This document shows, piece by piece, positions 1 through 10,956 of a DNA stretch of 64,000 nt; the first letter of the stretch is position 1, and every line of letters begins with the position of its first letter. The notes under the pieces are model-generated. The model searched no databases. It saw only the letters and a program-made list of their open reading frames with translations, and was not told the origin of the DNA. The stretch is from Maricaulis sp048270095 (lineage in GTDB: Bacteria; Pseudomonadota; Alphaproteobacteria; Caulobacterales; Maricaulaceae). The position numbers and the translations under genes were made by a program. The stretch spans positions 1 through 64,000 of the forward strand of contig NZ_JBLWTL010000017.1 of assembly GCF_048270095.1 (NCBI RefSeq), written 5' to 3'.

Positions 1-75
1 CGTGATACCGGCGGTGACAGACAAAACGGAGTAACTCGGAGCTTGACAGAAAGGGCCGCGATTAGACAACACGCA

Positions 76-94
76 CCCGCTTCACAGAAGCGGG
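76..94 (-). terminator. Hairpin downstream of the cytochrome c/Vgb-like gene
   Basis: A perfect 8-bp stem (cccgcttc / gaagcggg) with a 3-nt loop lies 26 bases beyond the stop codon of the minus-strand gene at 120-1349. There is no U-run after it on either strand, so it could be a weak terminator or a 3'-end stabilising hairpin. I see no gene in bases 1-119. Confidence 0.35.
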
Positions 95-119
95 ACCATG
101 TCCCGGCGGCGCGCGTCCC

Positions 120-1349
120 TCAACGCTCCTCGATTGTCACCCGCGCAATATGATTAGTCCCGCTCTGATGGATCAGCAGGGCCTCGCCATCGAGTGTGGT
201 GCGCATGTGGCGCAAGATGCCGGCATGGACCGGGCCGGAGGGGATGGGCCAGCTCTGGAAGCTTTCCGTGTCGGGGTCGAAGCGCACCAGCATGTCGGGG
301 CGCACACCGCTTTCATTATACCAGATCGCGCCATCGAAGACGGCGATGGCATAGGGGTGCGAGCTTGAGCCACTGGGCGAATCCCATTCGCGGATCTCGC
401 CGCTTTCCGGGTCGTACCGGCCCAGCCGTCCCAGGCCGGAATTGACCCACCAGATGATCCCGTCGGCATCAATATCGAGACGGCGCACCGTCGTGCCCTC
501 ATCCGGCAGTGTGATTTCTTCAACAGCCATCGTCTGCGGATCGACACGCAGCAGGCAGTTGGCACCATTGCAGGCGACCCAGACCGTGCCATCGGCCCCA
601 ATCTTGACGCCATAGGGCCGCGAGCGCTCGCGCGGACTGGTGACCAGGCGGACCTCGCCAGTCGCCGGGTCGAGACGGCCGATCATATTGCTGCCCTGAA
701 GCGAGAACCACAAAATGCCGCTCGCATCGAACTCGGCCGTGTGCGGGTCGCGCGCGGCCTCGTCAGGCATCGGATACTCGGTGATCTCGCCGCTGGCCAG
801 ATCGAAGCGGCCCATGGTGGCGTTGCGATTGCCTGTATACCAGGCATCGCCATCCGGCCCGATCGTCACCGAATGCGGCCCCGCGCCGGCCGGCAGATCG
901 AATTCCTCCATCGCACCGGTCTCGGGATCGAGCCGGCCGAGAATATCCAGCCATTGCCCCACCCACCAGATCGAGCCATCAGGGGCTTCGACCGGGTCGC
1001 GCGAACGCTGCCCCAGGGTCGGCACTTGCCATTCCTCGAAGCGGATGGTGAGCGGCCCGTCGACCGGCGTCGCGGCGCGATTGTCTCCCGGCGGGAAGTG
1101 TGCGGCCAGATAGTCGAGGATCTCGGCCTGCATCTCGGGTGCGCCCGACAGATCGACCATGGTCGAGGTCAGGAATTGCCAGTCATCACGAGTATAGCCG
1201 GAGCTGCGCTCAATCAGGCTGGTGCTGTGACAGGCCGCGCAGACGGCGTCGACGGTCTCGCGGCCATCATCGCCCGACTGGGCAAGCGCTGCGGCAGGAT
1301 GGCAAAGCGCGGCGGCGAGGATGAGAGAGGCGAGCGTATGGCGTGACAT
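120..1349 (-). CDS. Secreted cytochrome c-domain protein with Vgb/streptogramin-lyase-like beta-propeller
   Basis: This 409-aa protein starts with a Sec signal peptide (MSRHTLASLILAAALCHPAAALAQ), so I take the ATG at 1349 rather than an upstream in-frame start that would bury the signal. About residues 30-45 hold a covalent heme-binding CAACH motif, followed by a short c-type cytochrome-like segment. From about residue 100 onward there are repeated blades of the type 'GPDGDAWYTG', 'DASGILWFSL' and 'GADGTVWVAC', typical of the Vgb (virginiamycin B lyase) / SMP-30-like six- or seven-bladed propeller. True Vgb enzymes linearise streptogramins by elimination, but most environmental homologues have unknown substrates. 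The heme domain suggests a periplasmic redox or lyase role. Drug resistance should not be assumed from the fold. Confidence 0.8.
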   Translation of the reverse strand: MSRHTLASLILAAALCHPAAALAQSGDDGRETVDAVCAACHSTSLIERSSGYTRDDWQFLTSTMVDLSGAPEMQAEILDYLAAHFPPGDNRAATPVDGPLTIRFEEWQVPTLGQRSRDPVEAPDGSIWWVGQWLDILGRLDPETGAMEEFDLPAGAGPHSVTIGPDGDAWYTGNRNATMGRFDLASGEITEYPMPDEAARDPHTAEFDASGILWFSLQGSNMIGRLDPATGEVRLVTSPRERSRPYGVKIGADGTVWVACNGANCLLRVDPQTMAVEEITLPDEGTTVRRLDIDADGIIWWVNSGLGRLGRYDPESGEIREWDSPSGSSSHPYAIAVFDGAIWYNESGVRPDMLVRFDPDTESFQSWPIPSGPVHAGILRHMRTTLDGEALLIHQSGTNHIARVTIEER

Positions 1350-1430
1350 GTCAGGGCTTTCGGCAGTGGCATGGGACGATGAGTGTAGTTGAAATTTCGG
1401 GTTGGGGGAGGGAAAATCACCACGCCGCTT

Positions 1431-1474
1431 CCTTCTCCCATGGGGAGAAGGTGGCCGGAGGCCGGATGAGGGGG
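1431..1474 (+). repeat. REP-like palindromic intergenic element, copy A
   Basis: A perfect 9-bp stem with a 3-nt loop (ccttctccc-atg-gggagaagg, 1431-1451) is followed by a second short palindrome (ggccggaggcc) and the tail 'ggatgagggg'. This architecture is that of REP-type intergenic repeats common in alphaproteobacterial chromosomes. A related copy lies in the opposite orientation at 1536-1576. The pair occupies the spacer between the divergent genes at 120-1349 and 1711-2709. Confidence 0.7.
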
Positions 1475-1535
1475 CAAACACCGCCTGTTGGTGAAAGGCA
1501 GCAGCGGTGCCAGTTCTGCAGCGTCCACATCGCCC

Positions 1536-1576
1536 GCCTCACCCGCCCTTCGGGCACCCTCTCCTCACGGAGAGGG
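1536..1576 (-). repeat. REP-like palindromic intergenic element, copy B (inverted)
   Basis: Read on the minus strand this is an 8-bp stem (ccctctcc / ggagaggg) followed by 'gtgcccgaagggc' and a 'gggtgaggc' tail. The order of parts matches copy A at 1431-1474 but in inverted orientation. Stem sequences differ while the G/A-rich tail and layout are kept, as expected for members of one repeat family. The remaining spacer (1350-1430, 1475-1535, 1577-1710) shows nothing else I recognise. Confidence 0.65.
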
Positions 1577-1710
1577 AAAGGGCACCTCATCGATAACCGG
1601 AACTGAGGCGTTTATCTGGACTATTTCGACAGAAAACCAGCACGCCAGCGCCGCAGTTTTGCCGCAGGGCCGCGAAAAACTGCCCGGCTTCAGGGACAGG
1701 GAGTGTCGGT

Positions 1711-2709
1711 GTGATTGACTTGAATTCGACGGTGTTGCTCAACATCGCCCTGGCCGCGCTTGGCCTTGTCGCAGCCTGCCTCTGGCTGGCCTCTCTGGCC
1801 CCGGTGTTCGATCTGTTCCGCCATGCCTGGCCGCTCTGGGTGATCGTAGCACTGGTCGTCATCGGAGCGGCTGTCTGGACCGGGCATTGGCGTGAGGCCG
1901 GCCTGGCCGGAATCCTGCTGGTCCTGATCCTGCTTCCGGCGCGCGGCGAGTTTACCGCCTCCCTGCGCCAGCCGTCCGCGACATCAGGCAGGGCCAGCCT
2001 CACCCTCGTCACCCATAATCTGTGGGGCAAGGGCGGCGAGCGTGCCGGCGCAGTCGCGGCCATCCTCACCGAGGACGCACCTGATCTGATCGCCCTGCAG
2101 GAAGTCCGCAGCGACGGCCTCGCTGTGGCGGCAGCACTTGCGGCCGACTACCCCTTTGCCGCCGATTGCGGCGACGGCCCGACCCGGCTGCTCTCGCGCC
2201 ACCCCTTCGTGCGCTCCGGTTGTCTGGACGGATGGAAACCGGCTTATCGCCTGCCCGGGCTCCGGGTGATGCCCGCCGCCTGGGGCGAGATCGCGATGCC
2301 GGACGGGGAAAGAGTCGTGATCGTGGCGGTCCATCTGCCCTGGCCGGAACCGCTCAACGCACAGGCCGCAGTAATCGAGGCGCTGACAATTTTGTTCGAG
2401 GGCTTCGAGGCCGACCGGCTGATCGTGCTGGGCGATTTCAACGCCGCCCCACCGGCCGTGATTCATGAGCGCATGGCCCGCGACTGGGGGCTCGAACGCC
2501 GCACGCACGGGCTGCCGAGCTGGCCGAGCCAGAGCTTTACCCGCGCCTTCGGCCTGCCCCGCCTGCCCGTCCCGTCAATGCTGGCCGGGATCGACCATGT
2601 CTATGCCGGCACCGCGTGGCAGACGCAGAGCGTGAGCGTTCTGGCCGATACAGGATCGGATCACCGGCCGGTCCAGATCACACTCAGCCTGCAAGACGCA
2701 GCGCGCTGA
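1711..2709 (+). CDS. Membrane-anchored endonuclease/exonuclease/phosphatase (EEP) family protein
   Basis: The 332-aa product begins at a GTG codon. It has three N-terminal hydrophobic segments (about residues 5-25, 32-52 and 58-76), then an EEP domain. Domain motifs are visible in order: 'THNLWGKGG' (metal-binding Asn), 'LIALQEVRSD' (catalytic Glu), 'VVIVAVHLPWP' (His), 'LIVLGDFNAAP' (Asp/Asn) and 'GSDHRPV' (C-terminal Asp-His pair). All catalytic positions of the DNase I/exonuclease III fold are therefore present. This topology, membrane helices then a periplasmic EEP domain, is that of the YafD/VanJ-like group, whose members include lipid- and undecaprenyl-pyrophosphate phosphatases. Whether the substrate is nucleic acid or a phosphorylated lipid cannot be told from sequence. 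Confidence 0.85.
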   Translation: MIDLNSTVLLNIALAALGLVAACLWLASLAPVFDLFRHAWPLWVIVALVVIGAAVWTGHWREAGLAGILLVLILLPARGEFTASLRQPSATSGRASLTLVTHNLWGKGGERAGAVAAILTEDAPDLIALQEVRSDGLAVAAALAADYPFAADCGDGPTRLLSRHPFVRSGCLDGWKPAYRLPGLRVMPAAWGEIAMPDGERVVIVAVHLPWPEPLNAQAAVIEALTILFEGFEADRLIVLGDFNAAPPAVIHERMARDWGLERRTHGLPSWPSQSFTRAFGLPRLPVPSMLAGIDHVYAGTAWQTQSVSVLADTGSDHRPVQITLSLQDAAR

Positions 2710-2718
2710 CACAAAAAA

Positions 2719-2747
2719 AGCCGCGACACCCTCAGGGCATCGCGGCT
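2719..2747 (-). terminator. Bidirectional intrinsic terminator
   Basis: An 8-bp stem (agccgcga / tcgcggct) lies between two converging genes. On the minus strand it is followed by seven U residues, making it a strong terminator for the cyclophilin operon that ends at 2774. It can also stop transcription from the EEP gene. Confidence 0.85.
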
Positions 2748-2773
2748 CTTCAGTTTAGCGCATACGCCGGGCC

Positions 2774-3226
2774 TTAAACCTCGACGATGCTCGCCTTGAT
2801 GATCTTGCCGGGCTTTGCCGGTGGCTCGCCCTTGGGGATGGCGTCGACATGGTCCATGCCGTCAATCACTTCGCCCCAGACTGTGTACTGATTGTCGAGA
2901 TAGGGCACAGCGTCCAGGCAGATGAAGAACTGGCTGTCGCCGCTGTTTGGATCAGACGAGCGCGCCATCGACATCGTGCCGCGGACATGTTTCTCGGCAT
3001 TGAATTCGGCCGGGATCTTGGTGCCCGATCCGCCCATGCCATTGCCGTCGGGGCAACCGCCCTGGGCGACGAAACCGTCGATCACGCGGTGGAAGTTGAG
3101 ACCATCATAAAAGCCGGACTTCACCAGTTCGGTGATGCGGGCAACATGTTTGGGCGCCAGGTCCGGACGCAGTTTGATCGTCACATCGCCACCCTCAAGG
3201 GTGAATACGAGTTGTTCTTCAGCCAT
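2774..3226 (-). CDS. ppiB: Cytoplasmic peptidyl-prolyl cis-trans isomerase, cyclophilin type
   Basis: The 150-aa protein is a single compact cyclophilin domain without a signal peptide. Key active-site elements are visible: 'FHRVIDGFVAQGG' (catalytic Arg, Phe and Gln), 'QFFICLDAVPYLDNQYTVWGEV' region (substrate-pocket aromatics) and the 'SDPNSGDSQFF' loop. I use the ATG at 3226, which has a GGAG ribosome site nine bases upstream; an in-frame extension to 3268 would overlap the preceding gene. It catalyses proline isomerisation in protein folding. It lies five bases after a second, exported cyclophilin and downstream of coaD, a gene order common in alphaproteobacteria. Confidence 0.93.
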   Translation of the reverse strand: MAEEQLVFTLEGGDVTIKLRPDLAPKHVARITELVKSGFYDGLNFHRVIDGFVAQGGCPDGNGMGGSGTKIPAEFNAEKHVRGTMSMARSSDPNSGDSQFFICLDAVPYLDNQYTVWGEVIDGMDHVDAIPKGEPPAKPGKIIKASIVEV

Positions 3227-3231
3227 TGAAT

Positions 3232-4182
3232 TTACTCCAGAATTCGTGTCGGCACGGGAATTTCGCAAACATCCGGCAGGGCGCCGGCGGCATTGCGCAG
3301 TGAATCGAGATAGGCGGTGAAGGCGGCACTCTCGGTGTCGACCACCTGAATACGGGTGCGCTCGGCCTCGGGCAGATCGGCGGCGACGCGCATGGAATCA
3401 ATCGTGTCGGGCACGAAGCGCGGATCCTGGCCCAGCGTACCGAGGCGCAGGGCGTTGACCGCGTCCTGACCCGCGCGCACGCGGCCCCAGACGGTGTAGA
3501 TCGCATTGAGGTGCTCGGCATTGCCGCGCGTGATGTAGAACTGGCTGCCGGCGCTGTTTGGATCATTGGTGCGCGCCATGGCGGCGGCACCGGTGCAATG
3601 CAGCAGCCAGCTTTCAACCTGTCCGTCACCGGTCAGGGCCGCGACTGCGAGCGTCTGGGTGCCGGCCGGGAAGCCGTTCCAGAATCCGGCCCGCGCCGAT
3701 CGCGGATTGTCGGACGGATTGATCACCCGGTCCTGCAACTCGCTGACCGGCAATTCTGCGCCGCGGCGGACCGTGAATTCCGAACTCATCGAGGGCAATT
3801 CAGTGCGGTGATTGGGATTGCCGCGCGAGCCGCCACCCTGGGCCATGAAACCCTCGAGCACGCGGTGCCAGACGAGGAAATCATAGAATTGCGCCCGCGC
3901 CAGCGTCTTCATGCGCTCGACATGGGTCGGCGCGAATTCCGGCGCCAGCTCAACGACAATGCGGCCGTGCGGCGTCTCGATATAGAGCGTGTCTTCGGGG
4001 TCGAGATCACGCCAGGCGTCATCGGGGAAGTCATAGGCCGTCGCGCCCGCACCCATGGTCACGTCCTGGACCAGTGTGGTGATGTCCGGATCGGATGTCT
4101 GCGGTGTATCGGCTTCACGCGCGCAGGCAGCGGTTGTCAGCCCCGCAGCCAGAACAAGGGAGAGTGAGAGATGTTTGATCAC
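3232..4182 (-). CDS. Exported cyclophilin-type peptidyl-prolyl isomerase (periplasmic, possibly lipoprotein)
   Basis: The 316-aa product has an N-terminal export signal (MIKHLSLSLVLAAGLTTAAC) with a possible lipid-attachment Cys at residue 20. The cyclophilin core is recognisable from 'DTLYIETPHGRIVVEL' through 'WHRVLEGFMAQGGG' and 'NDPNSAGSQFYIT' to 'IYTVWGRV'. An insertion of roughly 75 residues lies between the first catalytic block and 'AMARTNDPNSAG', and there is a C-terminal extension of about 70 residues, so it is longer than the usual 160-190 aa. It starts at GTG (4182) and overlaps the coaD stop by four bases (GTGA), implying translational coupling. A role in folding envelope proteins is inferred. 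Confidence 0.87.
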   Translation of the reverse strand: MIKHLSLSLVLAAGLTTAACAREADTPQTSDPDITTLVQDVTMGAGATAYDFPDDAWRDLDPEDTLYIETPHGRIVVELAPEFAPTHVERMKTLARAQFYDFLVWHRVLEGFMAQGGGSRGNPNHRTELPSMSSEFTVRRGAELPVSELQDRVINPSDNPRSARAGFWNGFPAGTQTLAVAALTGDGQVESWLLHCTGAAAMARTNDPNSAGSQFYITRGNAEHLNAIYTVWGRVRAGQDAVNALRLGTLGQDPRFVPDTIDSMRVAADLPEAERTRIQVVDTESAAFTAYLDSLRNAAGALPDVCEIPVPTRILE

Positions 4183-4667
4183 GCGAGACGCTCCTTCAAA
4201 CTGGCCTTGATGGCCGCAGGCACAAAAGCCGAGACTTCCCCGCCCAGCGAAGCAATTTCCTTCACGAGGCGGGATGAAATGGCCTGGTGGCGCGGGTCCG
4301 CCATCAGGAAGACGGTCTCGATATCATCATTGAGCTGCTGATTCATCGCCACCATCTGGAATTCATATTCGAAATCGGACACGGCGCGCAGGCCGCGCAC
4401 AATCGACTGTGCCCCGACCTGTTCGGCGAAATGCATCAACAGGCCCTCAAAGGGCATGACCTCGATCACGGCATGATCCGAGAACTGCGCCGCTTGGGAG
4501 CGCACCATTTCAACCCGCTCGTCGAGCGTAAAGAGAGGCTGTTTGGCGGCATTGATCGCGACGCCGATGATCAGGCGATCGACCAGCTTCACCGCCCGCC
4601 CGATAATATCGAGATGGCCATTGGTGAGCGGATCGAACGTGCCTGGATACAGCGCGGTTCGGGTCAT
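4179..4667 (-). CDS. coaD: Phosphopantetheine adenylyltransferase (coenzyme A biosynthesis)
   Basis: The 162-aa protein matches the CoaD length and motifs. 'YPGTFDPLTNGHLDII' carries the nucleotidyltransferase TxGH-like site, 'VRGLRAVSDFEYEFQM' binds phosphopantetheine, and 'ISSRLVKEIASLGG' is the ISSTxxR-type ATP loop. The enzyme transfers AMP from ATP to 4'-phosphopantetheine in the penultimate step of CoA synthesis. The ATG at 4667 is preceded by GGGAGAG; longer in-frame starts to 4892 have no conserved sequence. It is first in a three-gene operon with two cyclophilins. Confidence 0.97.
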   Translation of the reverse strand: MTRTALYPGTFDPLTNGHLDIIGRAVKLVDRLIIGVAINAAKQPLFTLDERVEMVRSQAAQFSDHAVIEVMPFEGLLMHFAEQVGAQSIVRGLRAVSDFEYEFQMVAMNQQLNDDIETVFLMADPRHQAISSRLVKEIASLGGEVSAFVPAAIKASLKERLA

Positions 4668-4971
4668 GAAAATCAACTCTCCCGGCAACGGCAATCTGCC
4701 CGCAGCATTCACCAACTCATCGCCTATTAGCGTGTTTGGCCCGGGTTTTAAACGCCTGAAACTGCAAGCCAGCCACAAAGCGCGCCTGCGTCTGTCGAAA
4801 AATCCAGCCCGTGTCCGGGCAGGCGGGTCGGATCGGCGCGACGAATGACAGCTGGATGCGACCGGCGCCGGCGCGCACCGCCTTCGTCGCACAAGCGGCC
4901 CGACATGGATTGAAACCGCGATAGGCGCGGGTCAACATGGTGCCGTCTGCCTTGTCAGTCCGGAGGATCCG
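4668..4971. other. Divergent intergenic region, no gene seen
   Basis: This 304-base spacer separates coaD (minus) from the sulfotransferase gene (plus) and must hold both promoters. A GGAGG ribosome site sits at about 4963 for the plus-strand gene. I see no stable hairpin, repeat or conserved reading frame. Confidence 0.6.
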
Positions 4972-6423
4972 ATGGCCACGCCGGGTGAATTACGCAACCA
5001 GGCCATCGCCGCCCTGAAGGCCCGCGACCGGCCGGCCTGTCTCGCGGCGCTCACCCGGTTGAGCGCGCAGGAAGCGGATACCGCCCTGCCCTGGCAGGGG
5101 CTGGCGCGGATGGCCGATGCGCTCAATGCCTGCGACCTCGCCCAGACGCTGTCCGCCCGGGCGCTGGCGCAGGGCCCGGGGCAACTCACCGACCACCTTG
5201 GCCATCTCGCCCTGATGGCGAAATGCGGCCAGGTCGAGCCCGCCCTCGCCCGCGCAAGGGCGCTCCGGCCGGCGCATGGCGACCAGCCATCGCTCAACCA
5301 CCTCATCGGGGTCCTGGCGGCACAGATGGGCGATAGTGATGCCGCGATCGAGGCGCTGCGGGCGGCGCTCGAGCGGGCGCCGCTGAGCGGTGCCAGCTGG
5401 ATCATCCTGGTCTCGGCAAAACCCGTCACCTCCGATGATGCCGACTACCAGCGACTGGAAGCGCTGCGTCCAGACTTCGCCGGCCAGCCGCCGGAGGCTC
5501 ACGCCAGCCTGCTCTTCGCGCTCGCCAAATGCCAGCATGATATCGGCGCCCATGGCGACGCATTTCGCGATTATGAAGCGGGTGCAGCGATCATGCGGAC
5601 CTTGCGGCCCTGCCGGAGCGGGGCGGCATCGGCGCTCGCGCGTCAGGTGATGCATGAGTTTGACCGCGCCGAACCGGGGCTGAGGCCGAGTCAATGCCGG
5701 TCCGCTCGCCCGATCCTCGTCACCGGCTTGCCGCGCTCGGGGACCACACTGGTCGAACAGATCCTGACATCACATCCCGCCATCAGCGGTGGCGGAGAGC
5801 TCAACCTGCTTTCGGCCGCACTCGCGCCAGTTGGCCAGCTCTCGATGGCCGCAGCGCGCCGCTTCGAAGTGGCGGACCGGGGCGGCTGGACCGGGATCGG
5901 CAAGACCTATCTGGACATGCTCACCGCACGCTTTGGCCCTGAAGGGCGGATTGTCGACAAGAGCCTGAACACGGCACCGATGACGGGATTGATTCGCCAC
6001 GTCCTGCCCGATGCGCCGATCATCTGGATCCGGCGCACGCCGGAGGACGCGGCCCTTTCCTGCTTTCGGACCTGGTTCAGCCAGGGCATGGAGTGGACCT
6101 GGTCACTGACTGATATCGCGGCGAAGTTTCGCGCCGAGGACCGACTTTATCATCACTGGGCGGACCTGCATCGCGAGGCCATTTTGACGGTGGAATATGA
6201 GGTCCTGGTCGCCGAGCCCGCCGCCCAGATCGCGCGCATGCTCGCCCATTGCAAACTCGATCCGCATCCCGGTCTCGAGGCGTTTCATCACACCCGGCGG
6301 GCCGTGACGACAGCGTCGCGGGCACAGGTCCGGCAAGCCCTGCACGCCGGTTCCATCGGCAGCGCCCGGCATTATCGCCAGCAGATGGAGGTTTTCCGGG
6401 CCGCCTATCAGGGCGATCGGTGA
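4972..6423 (+). CDS. TPR-repeat sulfotransferase family protein
   Basis: The 483-aa protein has an alpha-helical N-terminal half (about residues 1-240) with degenerate tetratricopeptide units, for example 'PSLNHLIGVLAAQMGDSDAA'. The C-terminal half is a PAPS-dependent sulfotransferase domain starting at 'ILVTGLPRSGTTLVEQIL' (5'-phosphosulfate loop), with the 3'-phosphate site suggested by 'IIWIRRTPEDAALSCF'. The ATG at 4972 has GGAGG nine bases upstream. TPR-sulfotransferases of this layout are frequent in marine alphaproteobacteria, and some sulfate or modify small molecules or peptides; the acceptor here is unknown. It converges on gyrA and is not in an operon. Confidence 0.85.
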   Translation: MATPGELRNQAIAALKARDRPACLAALTRLSAQEADTALPWQGLARMADALNACDLAQTLSARALAQGPGQLTDHLGHLALMAKCGQVEPALARARALRPAHGDQPSLNHLIGVLAAQMGDSDAAIEALRAALERAPLSGASWIILVSAKPVTSDDADYQRLEALRPDFAGQPPEAHASLLFALAKCQHDIGAHGDAFRDYEAGAAIMRTLRPCRSGAASALARQVMHEFDRAEPGLRPSQCRSARPILVTGLPRSGTTLVEQILTSHPAISGGGELNLLSAALAPVGQLSMAAARRFEVADRGGWTGIGKTYLDMLTARFGPEGRIVDKSLNTAPMTGLIRHVLPDAPIIWIRRTPEDAALSCFRTWFSQGMEWTWSLTDIAAKFRAEDRLYHHWADLHREAILTVEYEVLVAEPAAQIARMLAHCKLDPHPGLEAFHHTRRAVTTASRAQVRQALHAGSIGSARHYRQQMEVFRAAYQGDR

Positions 6424-6446
6424 GCCCGCCAAATCCGGCAGGCTCA
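6421..6446. terminator. Hairpin between converging sulfotransferase and gyrA genes
   Basis: A stem of six plus three base pairs (tgagcc / ggctca, one C-A mismatch, then gcc / ggc) includes the plus-strand stop codon. It has no U-run. It is placed where both converging genes need to end, so a weak bidirectional terminator is possible. Confidence 0.4.
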
Positions 6447-6458
6447 CCCTCGCATTGA

Positions 6459-9281
<2,823 letters not shown>

Positions 9282-9590
9282 GGCGGCCCTCTCTCATTCG
9301 CGTCGCTGCCGGGCCCAAAACCCCGCTGCGCAAAGCAAAATGCCGCCTTGTATCGAGCGCACAGAATCGGTGCGTGAATCAGGCGGCTTTCCTGTCACCA
9401 ACACTTAACAATCACAGGCCCGTAGGGCAAATGCGCTCGGCGGTAGAGTCGCCCGAGGGGGACCGCTCCTGAGGCTGACAAGAAACTGTCTCTCAAGGGT
9501 GCTAATCGGGGGGCGCTTGCCAAAACCGGCGCTGTGTCGAAACCTGCCGCTCAAACGCATCAGCCGGCGGAATTCGCCAGGCCAGACGGG
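9282..9590. other. Divergent intergenic region upstream of gyrA
   Basis: About 310 bases separate gyrA (minus) from the phosphodiesterase lipoprotein gene (plus). An open frame from 9534 continues into the latter but precedes its signal peptide and looks untranslated. I see one isolated TTAAC half-site near 9406 but no second half, no clear hairpin and no repeat. Confidence 0.55.
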
Positions 9591-10889
9591 ATGATGACCA
9601 TGACCAAGCCTCGCCTTCTGCTTCGGGCAATCACCGGCTTCGCGCTGCTCGCCCTCACCGCCTGCGGCCACACGCCGGCACCGCCCGCTGCCAATGAAGA
9701 GCCCATCGTGCTGATGATCGGTCTCGACGGACTGCGCTATGACGCGATCGACCGCTGGGATGCGCCCAATCTGAGCGCGCTGGCGGCGCGCGGTGTGCGC
9801 CCGCAAAGCATGTATCCGGTGATGCCGTCGAAAACCTTCACCAATTTCTATTCCCTGGCGACCGGGCTTTATCCCGAGCATCATGGCATGATCTCCAATG
9901 CGCCCTATGACCGGGTGTTCGATGAAATCTTCTCCAACAGGGGCGGCGGACCGCAGGATCCGCGCTGGTGGGCGGGAGAGCCGATCTGGATCACGGCCGA
10001 AAGACAGGACGTCCGCTCGGGCATCATGTTCTGGCTCGGCTCGGAAGTAGAGCATGACGGCGTGCGTCCCACGGTCTGGCATCCCTATGTCCATGAAATG
10101 CCCTATGAAGACCGTGTTGCCGAAGTGTTGTCATGGTTTGATGCACCGGCCGCCGAACAGCCGCGCCTGGCCGCCGTGTATTTCGACCATGTCGACACCA
10201 TCACCCATGGCACCGGCCCCTTTACGCCCGAAGAGGGCGAAGCGGTCGCCCGCGTCGATGCCCTGGTCGGCGAGCTGGTCGAGGGCCTCACCGCGCGCGG
10301 CCTCATTGATCGCACCAATATCATCATCGTGTCCGATCACGGCATGGTGCCGGTTGAGATGGAACGCTCCGTCGCCATCGACACGCTGGCGGATCTGGAC
10401 GGGCTCTTCATCCCGGAATTCTCCGGCCGCTATGGTCCCGGGCTCGAACCCTATGTGATGGCCTATGGCGACAGCGAAGCGGTCGACCGCGCCTATGCCG
10501 CGCTCGATGGTGCCGACCCACATGTCTCCGTCTATCGCCGCGGCGCGATGCCCGGCACCTGGCATTTCGACCATCCCGACCGCGGCCCTGACCTCTTCAT
10601 TCTGGCCGAGCCGGGCTGGCTGCTGACGCGCAGCGATGCCGACCTCTCCGGCCCGTGGCCAGCGGGCATGCATGGCACGCACGGCTATGATAGTCGCGAC
10701 GAGACCATGGGCGCGACCTTCATCGGGGCCGGTCCGATTTTCCCGCCGGGCACGCGGCCGGAAGCGTTCGAGAACGTCAATGTCTATCTGATGATCGCCT
10801 GCGCGCTCGGACTGGAACCGGTGCAGACTGATGGCGATCCGGCCGAGGTGGCGCGCATTACCGGCGGGCGGTGCCCGGCGGCCGATTGA
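9591..10889 (+). CDS. Nucleotide pyrophosphatase/phosphodiesterase (ENPP-type) lipoprotein
   Basis: The 432-aa product carries a lipoprotein signal (RAITGFALLALTACGH) and then an alkaline-phosphatase-superfamily ENPP domain. Metal and nucleophile motifs are visible: 'LMIGLDGLRYDA' (Asp), 'MPSKTFTNFYSLATG' (nucleophile Thr), 'YFDHVDTITHG' (Asp-x-x-x-His), 'IIVSDHGMVPV' (Asp-His) and 'GTHGYDS' (His). The family hydrolyses phosphodiester or pyrophosphate bonds of nucleotides and related lipids outside the cytoplasm. In-frame ATGs at 9591, 9594 and 9600 are all possible; upstream frame to 9534 would place the signal too far in. sodC, another exported protein, follows after 67 bases. Confidence 0.88.
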   Translation: MMTMTKPRLLLRAITGFALLALTACGHTPAPPAANEEPIVLMIGLDGLRYDAIDRWDAPNLSALAARGVRPQSMYPVMPSKTFTNFYSLATGLYPEHHGMISNAPYDRVFDEIFSNRGGGPQDPRWWAGEPIWITAERQDVRSGIMFWLGSEVEHDGVRPTVWHPYVHEMPYEDRVAEVLSWFDAPAAEQPRLAAVYFDHVDTITHGTGPFTPEEGEAVARVDALVGELVEGLTARGLIDRTNIIIVSDHGMVPVEMERSVAIDTLADLDGLFIPEFSGRYGPGLEPYVMAYGDSEAVDRAYAALDGADPHVSVYRRGAMPGTWHFDHPDRGPDLFILAEPGWLLTRSDADLSGPWPAGMHGTHGYDSRDETMGATFIGAGPIFPPGTRPEAFENVNVYLMIACALGLEPVQTDGDPAEVARITGGRCPAAD

Positions 10890-10956
10890 CCCAGGGCGCT
10901 GGCCCCCGCCGACCCAAGCGCGTAGACAGGCTGGAAACCGAACAGGAGAATGCCCG

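Noticed and set aside
120..1349. Streptogramin resistance gene (vgb)
   Set aside because: The propeller is Vgb-like, but the added heme domain and signal peptide, and the commonness of such homologues in environmental bacteria, do not support a resistance call.
4717..4938. Short open frame in the coaD/sulfotransferase spacer
   Set aside because: It has no ribosome site, no conserved feature and Arg/Ala-rich composition typical of non-coding high-GC DNA.
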